In this document: positions 44,585-53,566 of the stretch, piece after piece | How the letters are laid out: each line of letters begins with the position of its first letter | Position numbering within the stretch: position 1 is the first letter of the stretch | NCBI GenBank assembly: GCA_015067005.1 | Contig: SVNH01000004.1 | Location: 62,001-126,000 of the forward strand | DNA length: 64,000 nt | From: Ruminococcus flavefaciens | Lineage (GTDB): Bacteria > Bacillota > Clostridia > Oscillospirales > Ruminococcaceae | Reading direction: 5' to 3' | Program-made: the position numbers and the translations under genes | The notes under the pieces: model-generated | What the model saw: the letters and a program-made list of their open reading frames with translations, nothing else | What the model was told of the DNA's origin: nothing | The model's database searches: none

Positions 44585-47074
44585 ATGAAACAGTTTAAAG
44601 TTACCGGTATGAGTTGTGCAGCTTGCAGCAGCAGAGTTGAAAAAGCTGTGTCATCAGTTGACGGAGTAAAAACGTGTACGGTAAATCTTCTCACGAACTC
44701 AATGGGCGTTGAAGGTACAGCTAATGAAGCTGATATAATAAAGGCGGTTAAAGATGCCGGTTACGGCGCATACGTGAAAAATGATGCTCATAACACGTCA
44801 AAGCATACTGAAGAGGAACTGAACGACACCGAAACTCCCGCTATAAAGCGCCGTCTCATCACCTCAATAGGCTTCCTTATCATTCTCATGTACATTTCTA
44901 TGGGACACACCATGTTTGATGCGCCGCTGCCGGATTTCATGGACGGAAATCACGTCATGACCGGTCTTGCACAAATGGTCCTCGCAGCTATCGTAATGGT
45001 CATCAATCAGAAGTTTTTCGTAAACGGTTTCAGAGGTATCATCCACAAAGCGCCTAATATGGATACACTTGTCGGACTTGGCTCAATGTCGGCATTCGTT
45101 TACAGTACATGGACACTGTTTGCTATGACTGATGCACAATATAAAGGCAACCTGTCCGCTGTCAGCGACTATATGCACGAATTGTACTTTGAGTCCGCAG
45201 CAATGATCTTAACACTAATAACTCTTGGAAAGCTTTTGGAAGCGCATTCAAAAGGAAAAACGACCGATTCACTGAAAAGTCTCATGAAGCTTGCACCGGA
45301 AACCGCTGTCGTTATCAGAGACGGAGCAGAAATAACAGTACCTGTTGAAGAAGTGGTAAAAGGCGATATATTTATCGTGCGCGAAGGTGAAAGCATACCC
45401 GTGGACGGCGTAGTTATCGAAGGACAGAGCGCGGTCAATGAATCGGTTCTTACAGGTGAAAGCATTCCTGTCGAAAAGCAGGCAGGCTCAGTATTGTCCG
45501 CGGCAACTATAAACACATCCGGCTATCTGAAATGTGAAGCAACAAGGGTAGGAGAGGACACGACTTTAGCAAAGATAATCAGCCTTGTAAATGAAGCATC
45601 TGCGTCCAAAGCACCTATCGCCAAGATAGCTGACCGCGTATCCGGAATATTCGTGCCAGCTGTAATCAGTATAGCTGCTGTTACTTTCGTCATCTGGATG
45701 TTGCTTGGACATACAGTTGGATTCTCACTTGCGAGAGCGATCTCAGTGCTTGTTATAAGCTGTCCGTGTGCCCTCGGACTTGCAACGCCGGTCGCTATAA
45801 CAGTCGGAAGCGGAGTCGCAGCAAAAAACGGAATACTGTTCAAAAACGCTGTATCTCTTGAAGAAACAGGAAAAGCCGGAATAGTCGCCTTTGACAAAAC
45901 CGGCACCATAACCAAAGGCTTGCCGGAAGTTACAGACATCATCCCATTAAACGGACACAACGAAATCTCGCTCATGAAGCTTGCATATTCGCTTGAATCC
46001 AAAAGCAGTCACCCTCTTGCCGGAGCGATAGTAACCCGTGCAGAACAAGAAAGTTTAGAGCTTGAAGAGGTATCTGATTTTGCTTCGCATTCCGGCAGCG
46101 GGGTGTCAGGAGTCCGCAATGGAATAACACTGATCGGCGGAAATTACGATTTCGTCAGAAGTAATACTCTTATTCCGGATGAAATTGCAGCTGAAGCTGA
46201 AAAACTATCGGCATCAGGCAAGACTCCGCTGTATTTTGCAGCAGGAGATAAGCTTGCAGGTATTATAGCGGTTGCAGATAAGATCAAGCCCGAAGCACGT
46301 GAAGCTGTCTCGCAGCTGAAGAAAATGGGGATACGTTCAATAATGCTTACCGGTGATAATAACGTGACAGCAAATGCTATCGCTCGTGAAGCAGGTATTG
46401 ACGAAGTCATGGCACAGCTTCATCCGGATGACAAGGAATCTGTCATACAGAAGCTTCGCAGCGAGGGCAAAGTAATAATGATAGGAGACGGAATAAATGA
46501 TGCTCCTGCCCTTACAAGTGCTGACATAGGTATTGCTATCGGAGCCGGAAATGATATAGCAATTGATTCAGCTGACATAGTCCTCATGAAGAGTTCACTG
46601 ACCGATGTGCCGGCGGCGATAGAATTAAGCCGCGCAACTCTGCGTAATATTAAAGAGAATCTTTTCTGGGCTTTTATTTACAACATTATCGGCATACCGC
46701 TTGCAGCAGGTGCATATATAAGTCTGCTCGGCTGGAAAATGAATCCTATGTTCGGAGCGGCTGCAATGAGCCTTTCGAGTTTTTGCGTAGTCACGAACGC
46801 ACTTCGGCTAAATTTATTCAAGTCCACAGCAAGCAGATATACTGATGCCGATACAATCACGATAAAGGTAAAAGGCATGATGTGCGGACACTGTGAAGAG
46901 CGTGTCAGGAAGGCTCTTGAAGAACTTGAAGAGGTACAGTCCGCAGTGACTTCTCACAAAAACGGTACTGCCGTAATTAAACTGAACTCTGAAATCAGCG
47001 AAGAAAAACTTAACAAAGCTATAACTGATGCAGGCTACAAATTCAAAGGAAAAATAAAAGGACGGTTTAATTGA
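44585..47074 (+). CDS. copA: Copper-transporting P1B-type ATPase with HMA domains at both ends
   Basis: 829 aa. N-terminal heavy-metal domain with GMSCAAC (C11, C14), eight membrane helices, actuator TGES, the metal-site SCPCALGLATP, phosphorylation DKTGTITKG, ATP-binding hinge TGDN and GDGINDAP, and a second heavy-metal domain at the C-terminus with GMMCGHC. The last domain looks like a CopZ chaperone fused to the pump. AAGGGGGAG lies before the ATG. Likely role: Cu(I) export. Confidence 0.95.
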   Translation: MKQFKVTGMSCAACSSRVEKAVSSVDGVKTCTVNLLTNSMGVEGTANEADIIKAVKDAGYGAYVKNDAHNTSKHTEEELNDTETPAIKRRLITSIGFLIILMYISMGHTMFDAPLPDFMDGNHVMTGLAQMVLAAIVMVINQKFFVNGFRGIIHKAPNMDTLVGLGSMSAFVYSTWTLFAMTDAQYKGNLSAVSDYMHELYFESAAMILTLITLGKLLEAHSKGKTTDSLKSLMKLAPETAVVIRDGAEITVPVEEVVKGDIFIVREGESIPVDGVVIEGQSAVNESVLTGESIPVEKQAGSVLSAATINTSGYLKCEATRVGEDTTLAKIISLVNEASASKAPIAKIADRVSGIFVPAVISIAAVTFVIWMLLGHTVGFSLARAISVLVISCPCALGLATPVAITVGSGVAAKNGILFKNAVSLEETGKAGIVAFDKTGTITKGLPEVTDIIPLNGHNEISLMKLAYSLESKSSHPLAGAIVTRAEQESLELEEVSDFASHSGSGVSGVRNGITLIGGNYDFVRSNTLIPDEIAAEAEKLSASGKTPLYFAAGDKLAGIIAVADKIKPEAREAVSQLKKMGIRSIMLTGDNNVTANAIAREAGIDEVMAQLHPDDKESVIQKLRSEGKVIMIGDGINDAPALTSADIGIAIGAGNDIAIDSADIVLMKSSLTDVPAAIELSRATLRNIKENLFWAFIYNIIGIPLAAGAYISLLGWKMNPMFGAAAMSLSSFCVVTNALRLNLFKSTASRYTDADTITIKVKGMMCGHCEERVRKALEELEEVQSAVTSHKNGTAVIKLNSEISEEKLNKAITDAGYKFKGKIKGRFN

Positions 47075-47085
47075 CCGTCCTTAAT
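47058..47085. terminator. Terminator between copA and the topoisomerase A gene
   Basis: AAGGACGGT (47058-47066) pairs with ACCGTCCTT (47074-47082). The minus-strand side has a long T-rich tract (TTTTATTTTT), so it mainly serves the topoisomerase operon; it overlaps the copA stop. Confidence 0.75.
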
Positions 47086-47087
47086 CT

Positions 47088-49328
47088 TTAGAATGAAAGC
47101 TGATTCGTATCGCCGAGGTCTTTTGCAGGCTTACCGGCTGCCGGTACACTCTTTGAACGATACTTTTCAAGCTCTGGAAGTTCTTCGGAAGAGATGATCT
47201 CAGCCGAAGCAAGCAGCGCATTTTTCCTGAGACTTATTACCTGTACTCCCTGAGAATCACGGGTAGTTTTAGGCAGTATCATGCCTGTATTGAATACAAG
47301 AGCATGACCTGAGGAAGTACGCAGAAGAATATCAGCTTCCTCAGCTACAAAAATTGCAGCAACAAGCGGAGATTTTTCCGAATAAGCCTTCGCAAGCTTC
47401 TTGCGGTTGGTTTTTGTCTCATAGGACTTCATCGGTACTTTAGCAGCCTTACCGTTTTCAAAGAAGAAAATGATGTGACCGCTATAATCAGTAGTCGGCA
47501 CGAGAACTCTGAGGTTTTCGCCCTCGTCAAAGCTGAGTTTTGCAGGGATATAATCACCCATAACGCTCGCTTTTGTATCATCGAAAGCACTTGCCCTTGA
47601 CTTATAAGCCTGAGCCATATCCGAGAAGAAAATGAGGTCAGTCTTATTTGTTGCCACGAAGTTCTGACTGATGAAATCGCCCTCTTTAAGCTTCTGCTCG
47701 CTGCTCATACGCAGTGACTGAGGCGTGATCTTCTTGAAGTAACCGCTTGCGGAAACGAAGATATTAACCGGATAATCGGGAGTATCATCAATTTCAATCT
47801 CTTCCTCAACGTCCGACTTATAATAGAACATAGTATGTCTTGGCTGAGCGTAATTCTTTATAACATCGCGCAGTTCATTTACGATGATCTTGCGTATCTT
47901 TTTCTTATCGCGGAGTATTTCTTCCATTTCAGCGATGTCTTTTTTCAGCTGATCTACTTCCTCGATACGGCGAAGAATGTACTGTTTATTGATGTTGCGG
48001 AGCTTTATCTCAGCAACATACTCAGCCTGTATTTCGTCAATGCCGAAGCCTATCATGAGGTTAGGTACAACATCTGCTTCATTTTCGGTCTCACGGATTA
48101 TTTTGATAGCCTTGTCGATGTCAAGAAGGATCTTGGAAAGGGCTTCAAGAAGGTGAAGCTTATCCTTCTTTTTCTGGAGGTCAAAATATGTGCGTCTCTG
48201 GACGCACTCTTCACGGAATGCAGTCCATTCGGTGAGTATCTCACGAACTCCCATGACCTTAGGAGTACCGGCGATAAGAACGTTGAAATTACAGGGATAG
48301 CTGTCCTGAAGCGGAGTGAGCCTGTAAAGCTTCTGCATGAGCTTCTCCGGATCAGTATTCTTTTTTAAGTCAATAGCGATTTTCAGACCGTCAATATCGG
48401 TCTCATCACGAATGTATGAGATCTCGCGTATTTTTCCGGCTTTGACGAGTTCGATTATTTTATCAATTATCGCTTCGACAGTAGTAGTGTACGGTATCTC
48501 AGTAATTTCGAGACAATTGGCAGACTTATCATAGTTATACTTGCATCGTATCTTTATACTTCCTCTGCCCGTTTCATAAACCTTGGAGAGTTCATCCTCG
48601 TCATAGAGCATGAATCCGCCGCCCGGGAAATCAGGACCTTTCAGTGTACTGAGAATATCATGGTTTGGATCCTTCATGAGAGCGATAGTAGTCTCACAGA
48701 CCTCTTCAAGGTTGAACGGACAAACGTTGCTTGCCATTGAAACGGCAATACCTGTATTAGAATTGACAAGAACAGTCGGGAATGTTGCAGGAAGAAGAGT
48801 AGGCTCCTGCATAGTATTATCGTAATTCGGCACGAAGTCGACAGTTTCCTTGTCAATATCGCGGAAGAGTTCAGCGCATATCTTTTCGAGCTTAACCTCT
48901 GTGTATCGAGGAGCAGCAAAGTGCATCTTGCTCGAATACTGCTTGCCGAAGTTGCCCTTGCTGTCGACATAAGGGTGAAGCAGCGACTCGTTGCCGCGTG
49001 TAAGACGCACAAGAGTTTCATAGATAGCCTGATCGCCATGCGGATTTAGCTTCATAGTCTCACCGACAACATTCGCAGACTTTGAACGTTCCTTTTCAGG
49101 ATTCAGCAAACCTTTTCTGTACATCATGTAGAGAAGCTTTCTGTGAGAGGGCTTGAAACCGTCTATCTCAGGAAGGGCACGGGAAATGATAACGCTCATA
49201 GCATAAGGCATATAGTTATTTTTAAGAACGTCAACTATCTGCTCATTGACAATACTTCCTGAGCCTTCAATGTAAGCCTCATGCTTGAAAGCCGGCTTTT
49301 TCTTTTCGGGTTCTTTTTTTCTTGGCAT
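47088..49328 (-). CDS. Type IIA topoisomerase subunit A (ParC/GyrA-like)
   Basis: 746 aa. DNA cleavage-rejoining subunit: MPYAMSVIISRALPEIDGFKPSHRKLLY, catalytic Tyr in APRYTEVKL, and a long coiled region (IRRIEEVDQLKKDIAEMEEIL) before a beta-pinwheel C-terminus that is shorter than GyrA's. The QRR/quinolone region sequence is unlike gyrase. It follows the B-subunit gene by 64 nt. It is most simply a second topoisomerase, called topoisomerase IV in clostridia. AAAGGAG precedes the ATG. Confidence 0.87.
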   Translation of the reverse strand: MPRKKEPEKKKPAFKHEAYIEGSGSIVNEQIVDVLKNNYMPYAMSVIISRALPEIDGFKPSHRKLLYMMYRKGLLNPEKERSKSANVVGETMKLNPHGDQAIYETLVRLTRGNESLLHPYVDSKGNFGKQYSSKMHFAAPRYTEVKLEKICAELFRDIDKETVDFVPNYDNTMQEPTLLPATFPTVLVNSNTGIAVSMASNVCPFNLEEVCETTIALMKDPNHDILSTLKGPDFPGGGFMLYDEDELSKVYETGRGSIKIRCKYNYDKSANCLEITEIPYTTTVEAIIDKIIELVKAGKIREISYIRDETDIDGLKIAIDLKKNTDPEKLMQKLYRLTPLQDSYPCNFNVLIAGTPKVMGVREILTEWTAFREECVQRRTYFDLQKKKDKLHLLEALSKILLDIDKAIKIIRETENEADVVPNLMIGFGIDEIQAEYVAEIKLRNINKQYILRRIEEVDQLKKDIAEMEEILRDKKKIRKIIVNELRDVIKNYAQPRHTMFYYKSDVEEEIEIDDTPDYPVNIFVSASGYFKKITPQSLRMSSEQKLKEGDFISQNFVATNKTDLIFFSDMAQAYKSRASAFDDTKASVMGDYIPAKLSFDEGENLRVLVPTTDYSGHIIFFFENGKAAKVPMKSYETKTNRKKLAKAYSEKSPLVAAIFVAEEADILLRTSSGHALVFNTGMILPKTTRDSQGVQVISLRKNALLASAEIISSEELPELEKYRSKSVPAAGKPAKDLGDTNQLSF

Positions 49329-49392
49329 TTATTCTGATTCTCCTTTGCAGTCAGCAGACTAAAAGATCTAAAGTCGTATAAGAGCCATGAAC

Positions 49393-51372
49393 TCAGCTTA
49401 TGTCAGCGAGTTCAAGGTAATCAGCACCATATTCAGAGATGTAGTCCTTACGTCCCTGAAGATCGTCACCGAGAAGCATCTCGAATATTTCCGCAGACTC
49501 TTTTATGTCGTTTACAGTCACCTTGATAAGACGGCGGGTATCGGGGTTCATAGTAGTGAGACTCATCATATCAGGCTCGTTTTCACCGAGACCTTTCGAG
49601 CGCTGTATAGTATGCTTTTTGTCTCCTATCTCATCGAGTATGCGCTGTTTTTCCTGTTCAGTATAAGCGAAGTAGGTCTTTTCCTTAGTGTTTATCTCAA
49701 ACAGGGGAGACTCAGCGATGTAAACATAGCCCTCGCTTATAAGAGTCGGAGTAAGACGGTATAGCATAGTAAGAATAAGTGTGCGTATCTGGAAACCGTC
49801 AACATCAGCATCGGTACAGATAACGATCTTGCTCCAGCGGAAATTGTCGATATTGAATGTGGAGAGTTCCTTGTTAGCCTTTGAAGTAACTTCAACGCCG
49901 CAGCCGAGTACCTTTATAAGATCGGTAATGATCTCGCTTTTGAATATTTTTGCGTAGTCAGCCTTGAGACAGTTGAGTATCTTTCCGCGGACTGGTATAA
50001 CAGCCTGAAATTCAGCGTCTCTTGCGAGTTTGACAGAACCGAGAGCCGAATCACCCTCCACGATATATATCTCTCGCCTTGTTACGTCTTTGGTGCGGCA
50101 GTCCACGAACTTTTCGACCATATTCGCAAGGTCGATAGTACCGGTAAGCTTCTTCTTTACATTCAGACGTACACGCTCTGCGTTTTCACGGCTGCGCTTG
50201 TTGATAAGTATCTGTTCCGAGATCTTCTGAGCCTCATCAGGATTCTCGATGAAGTATACTTCAAGCTGATGACGGAGAAATTCAGTCATAGCCTCGCGGA
50301 TAAATTTATTAGTGATAGCTTTTTTGGTCTGATTTTCGTAGGAAGTCTGAGTTGAGAACGACGACGAAACAAGCACAAGACACTCATCAACGTCATTGTA
50401 GGTTATCTTGCCTTCATTTTTCTGATAGCCGTTCACGGACTTTATATAAGCGTCGATCTGAGCAACAAATGCACGTTTTACGGCGTCCTCAGGAGAGCCG
50501 CCGTGCTCAAGGAAGCTTGAATTGTGGTAATACTCAGTAAGCTTGACCTTATTAGAAAAAGTAAGCGCAACATCGAGCTTGACCTTGTATTCGGGCTTGT
50601 CCTCACGGTCTCTTCCTCGTTTTTCAGCTGACCAGTGCTGAATAGTAGTCATAGCATTATCGCCGACGATCTCGGCAACATAATCCGTTATACCATCTTC
50701 ATATATAAACTCAGTTTCATTGAAGCCGCCGGCTTCGTTTTCAGAACGGAAAACAAAAAGAATATTCGGGTTCACGACAGCCTGACGTTTCAGAATGTCA
50801 CAGAAGAACTCATCGCTTACAGCAATATCTGTAAAAACTTCGAGGTCCGGACGCCAGCGTGTTTTAGTACCGGTCTGCTTCTTTTTGCACGGTTCTTTTT
50901 TCAGTCCGCCGACATTTTCGCCCTTTTCAAAGTGAAGATCATACTTGAAACCGTCACGGATGACCTGAACGTCCATGAACTCAGAAGAAAACTGAGTAGC
51001 GCAAAGACCAAGGCCGTTAAGTCCGAGGGAATACTCATAGGATTCAGCAGAATCGTCGTACTTACCGCCGGCATAGAGCTCACAGTATACAAGTTCCCAG
51101 TTGAATCGCTGTTCGTTGTTATTGAAGTCAACAGGACAGCCTCTTCCGAAGTCCTCGACCTCAATATCATGATTTCTGTAATGAGTTATGATAATTTTAC
51201 TGCCATAGCCTTCACGAGCTTCATCAATAGAGTTTGATATGACCTCAAAAATTGAGTGTTCACAGCCGTCAAGACCGTCCGAACCGAAAATTACCGCAGG
51301 ACGTTTTCTGACTTTGTCAGCGCCTTTGAGCATAGTGATACTGTCATTGCCGTAATCATTCTTCTTAGCCAT
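49393..51372 (-). CDS. Type IIA topoisomerase subunit B (ParE/GyrB-like), atypical
   Basis: 659 aa. The GHKL ATPase domain has EVISNSIDEAREG and GRGCPVDF, but the usual lid GGLHGVGASVVNALS reads GLNGLGLCATQFSS. Toprim residues are complete: EGDSALG, and TDADVDG in VICTDADVDGFQIRTL. The C-terminal Toprim-associated segment reads QRSKGLGENEPDMM. It is the ATP-driven partner of the downstream A subunit. GGAAGAG precedes the ATG. Confidence 0.87.
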   Translation of the reverse strand: MAKKNDYGNDSITMLKGADKVRKRPAVIFGSDGLDGCEHSIFEVISNSIDEAREGYGSKIIITHYRNHDIEVEDFGRGCPVDFNNNEQRFNWELVYCELYAGGKYDDSAESYEYSLGLNGLGLCATQFSSEFMDVQVIRDGFKYDLHFEKGENVGGLKKEPCKKKQTGTKTRWRPDLEVFTDIAVSDEFFCDILKRQAVVNPNILFVFRSENEAGGFNETEFIYEDGITDYVAEIVGDNAMTTIQHWSAEKRGRDREDKPEYKVKLDVALTFSNKVKLTEYYHNSSFLEHGGSPEDAVKRAFVAQIDAYIKSVNGYQKNEGKITYNDVDECLVLVSSSFSTQTSYENQTKKAITNKFIREAMTEFLRHQLEVYFIENPDEAQKISEQILINKRSRENAERVRLNVKKKLTGTIDLANMVEKFVDCRTKDVTRREIYIVEGDSALGSVKLARDAEFQAVIPVRGKILNCLKADYAKIFKSEIITDLIKVLGCGVEVTSKANKELSTFNIDNFRWSKIVICTDADVDGFQIRTLILTMLYRLTPTLISEGYVYIAESPLFEINTKEKTYFAYTEQEKQRILDEIGDKKHTIQRSKGLGENEPDMMSLTTMNPDTRRLIKVTVNDIKESAEIFEMLLGDDLQGRKDYISEYGADYLELADIS

Positions 51373-51412
51373 TGATCTCTTCCTTTCAATTTACGTCAGA
51401 ACATACTCTTAA

Positions 51413-51441
51413 ATTGTAACACACTTTGATCAGATTTGCAA
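51413..51441 (-). promoter_or_regulatory. Promoter of the topoisomerase pair
   Basis: Minus strand: -35 TTGCAA (51441-51436), 17 nt, -10 TACAAT (51418-51413). Confidence 0.65.
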
Positions 51442-51470
51442 GTAAAAAAGAAAATTTCCGCATATAAGAC

Positions 51471-51508
51471 TAAAAACAGCGGTATAAGAATCATTTCCTA
51501 TACCGCTT
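51471..51508 (-). terminator. Terminator of uppP
   Basis: AGCGGTATA (51478-51486) pairs with TATACCGCT (51499-51507). Read on the minus strand it is followed by GTTTTTAG, so it ends the uppP transcript. Confidence 0.75.
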
Positions 51509-51512
51509 ACAA

Positions 51513-52364
51513 TTATTTTATCACTGAGAAGTAAAGTATCACAAGCAGACCAAGTGCAATTCTGTACCAGCCAAAGACCTTGAAATCGTGTTTCTTGATG
51601 TAGTCCATGAGGAACTTTATAACGAACAGCGACACCACAAAGGCTGTCACCATAGCAGTAAGAAGTACAGCAAGTTCGCCGCCGGACATACTTCCGCCGA
51701 ATTTTACTATTTTCAGCAGACTTGCACCGAACATTACCGGTATAGCAAGATAGAAGGTAAACTCAGCCGCAACAGTACGGGAAATACCGATAAGCAGAGC
51801 ACCTACGATCGTAGCACCTGAACGCGAAGTGCCCGGGAATATAGCAGCAAGAAGCTGGAAGCAGCCGATAATGAATGCCATTTTGTAAGTAAGATCACTT
51901 ATTGAATTCACATTAGGTGTTTTATTCTTATTCCAGTTCTCGACAACAATGAAAGCAATACCGAAAACTATGAGTGCAATTGCAACAGTCCACGGGTTGT
52001 AAAGGTGTTCATCGATCCAGTCATCAAGAAGCAGACCTACTACTGCTGCCGGTATGCAGGCAGCGAGTACCTTGAACCACATAACGAATATGTCTTTCTT
52101 TATATAAGAGCCGAAACCAGTCTCTTTGTAGGGGACAGGATTATTCTTCTTTCCGAAAGGGAAAAGCTTGCTCCAGAATATTACCACAACAGCCATTATG
52201 GCACCCAGCTGAATGACAACATCGAACATCTCTTTGAAGTCGTCCGACTTGTCAAGGCTCACGAATTCGCTTACCAGTATCAGATGACCTGTACTGCTTA
52301 CCGGAAGCCATTCTGTTATACCTTCAACAATACCCAGTATTATCGCTTTGATTATCTCCAACAT
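51513..52364 (-). CDS. uppP: Undecaprenyl-diphosphatase
   Basis: 283 aa, about eight membrane spans; dephosphorylates undecaprenyl pyrophosphate to recycle the lipid carrier for cell-wall synthesis. Family motifs: GIVEGITEWLPVSSTGHLIL near the N-terminus (catalytic region, Glu and Ser/His) and the inverted-repeat PGTSRSGATI later. AAGGA is 9 nt before the ATG. Downstream of the Crp/Fnr gene by 58 nt on the same strand. Confidence 0.95.
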   Translation of the reverse strand: MLEIIKAIILGIVEGITEWLPVSSTGHLILVSEFVSLDKSDDFKEMFDVVIQLGAIMAVVVIFWSKLFPFGKKNNPVPYKETGFGSYIKKDIFVMWFKVLAACIPAAVVGLLLDDWIDEHLYNPWTVAIALIVFGIAFIVVENWNKNKTPNVNSISDLTYKMAFIIGCFQLLAAIFPGTSRSGATIVGALLIGISRTVAAEFTFYLAIPVMFGASLLKIVKFGGSMSGGELAVLLTAMVTAFVVSLFVIKFLMDYIKKHDFKVFGWYRIALGLLVILYFSVIK

Positions 52365-52422
52365 AAATAATTATCCTTTCCAAAAGTATCGAGAAGCATT
52401 ATATCACATTTCCGATAATATG

Positions 52423-53091
52423 TCAAATCTCGTGATCTCGGAAACGGTTAAGCCTGAATCTGCGTTTGGAAATATAAAGAACCCCGTCATTTTTGAGCCT
52501 TGTAATGACACGCTGCAAAGCACTTCTGTTGACACAAAGATAATCAGAAAGCGCAGTAGTTGAGAAAGGGATCTGCGGAGCTTTCCCGTCAGGAGTATTA
52601 TCCTCGATTATTTGCAGACAGCTGATGAGTTTATCCTCGATCGTTCTCTGGCTGAGCACCTCTATCCTTTCGCTCAGCCTTACAGCTTTTTCAGACATAA
52701 GTTCCAGCAGATTTTCGACGACTTTAGTGTGGCACTGACAGGCATTTTCACAGCGTTTGGTTATCTCAGAACGTCTCATGAACATTACTTCGCAGTCAGT
52801 CTCACTGACTATTTCTATCATACTCCTCAATGAAGCAGAATATGTAAAAAAAGCACCAAAGACACTCTGCTCATCAAGAGTTTCGATGATAGTGCGTACA
52901 CCATTTATGTCGTATTTCACAATTACAGCCTTACCGCTCAGAAGAATACCGATACGGTCGCTGCTCATAGAGAATTCAGCAATACGGCTTCCTGATTTAT
53001 ATCTGCGGATGTCAGCGTTGAAGCAGCTTATCATGCGATGACAGTCTTCTTTATCCACGCCATTGAAAAGTATATTATCTTCCGGTAGCAT
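52423..53091 (-). CDS. Crp/Fnr-family transcriptional regulator with Cys cluster
   Basis: 222 aa. Cyclic-nucleotide-binding-like beta roll (about 10-110), a long dimer helix, and a winged HTH with FSTTALSDYLCVNRSALQRVITRLKNDG (recognition SALQRVI). At the hinge a cluster C114-x3-C118-x-C120 (KRCENACQCH) could bind a metal or sense redox. It lacks the N-terminal Cys set of E. coli FNR. AAGGAGG is 9 nt before the ATG; a perfect 16-bp palindrome lies immediately upstream, so autoregulation is likely. Divergent target genes encode the NrdD-like mini-protein and rubrerythrin. Confidence 0.9.
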   Translation of the reverse strand: MLPEDNILFNGVDKEDCHRMISCFNADIRRYKSGSRIAEFSMSSDRIGILLSGKAVIVKYDINGVRTIIETLDEQSVFGAFFTYSASLRSMIEIVSETDCEVMFMRRSEITKRCENACQCHTKVVENLLELMSEKAVRLSERIEVLSQRTIEDKLISCLQIIEDNTPDGKAPQIPFSTTALSDYLCVNRSALQRVITRLKNDGVLYISKRRFRLNRFRDHEI

Positions 53092-53105
53092 AAAAAGTTC
53101 CTCCT

Positions 53106-53121
53106 TGTTGCAATTGCAACA
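53106..53121. promoter_or_regulatory. Probable Crp/Fnr operator
   Basis: TGTTGCAATTGCAACA is a perfect palindrome of 16 bp. Its centre (53113.5) lies about 41 nt before the predicted plus-strand RNA start and downstream of the predicted minus-strand start. Confidence 0.75.
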
Positions 53122-53138
53122 GATTTTTTCTACTATAT

Positions 53139-53167
53139 ATGATATAATAAATTACGTCAAAAGTCAA
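53139..53167 (-). promoter_or_regulatory. Promoter of the Crp/Fnr gene
   Basis: Minus strand: -35 TTGACT (53167-53162), 17 nt, -10 TATCAT (53144-53139). A second register (TTGACG...TATAGT) is also possible. It overlaps the divergent -10 at 53143-53148. Confidence 0.55.
53143..53148 (+). promoter_or_regulatory. -10 element for the NrdD-like/rubrerythrin genes
   Basis: TATAAT with no recognisable -35 at the correct distance (CAGATT). This is the expected form of an activator-dependent promoter. Confidence 0.55.
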
Positions 53168-53246
53168 GTTTTTATTAAAAATGCTCTGTCCGCAGGCTGA
53201 TTGACGACCGTACAACGCAGAGCTGCATTTAACAGGAGGTATTTTT

Positions 53247-53510
53247 ATGAAAGTAAACGTTATCGGTGAGCAGATCTCTCAGGATGAGATCAATGCTTAT
53301 ATCGACTATGGCAAGAAAAAGTACAGCGACCGTGAGATCGCTGCAATGACAGTCAAGATCGACGGTGATTATGTTGACCTTGAATACGATTTTGCTGATG
53401 TGCCTTTTGACCGTATCAGAAGAATTACCGGCTATCTTGTTGGTACACTCGACAGATTCAATAACGGAAAACGCGCAGAAGAGCACGACAGAGTAAAACA
53501 CACAGTATAA
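53247..53510 (+). CDS. Stand-alone NrdD C-terminal-like (glycyl radical) mini-protein
   Basis: 87 aa. The C-terminal third RRITGYLVGTLDRFNNGKRA followed by EEHDRVKH resembles the end of anaerobic ribonucleotide reductase NrdD, where the Gly of the R-x-TGY loop carries the radical. The Cys4 zinc site and catalytic barrel are absent. It may be a relative of 'spare part' glycyl radical proteins such as GrcA, or a regulator of NrdD; that is inference. AGGAGG is 8 nt before the ATG. It lies before rubrerythrin and behind a Crp/Fnr-type operator. Confidence 0.75.
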   Translation: MKVNVIGEQISQDEINAYIDYGKKKYSDREIAAMTVKIDGDYVDLEYDFADVPFDRIRRITGYLVGTLDRFNNGKRAEEHDRVKHTV

Positions 53511-53566
53511 ACTGGCAGTTATGCCTGTAACGGTTTATAAATAACAAATACGGAGGTAAATGGATT

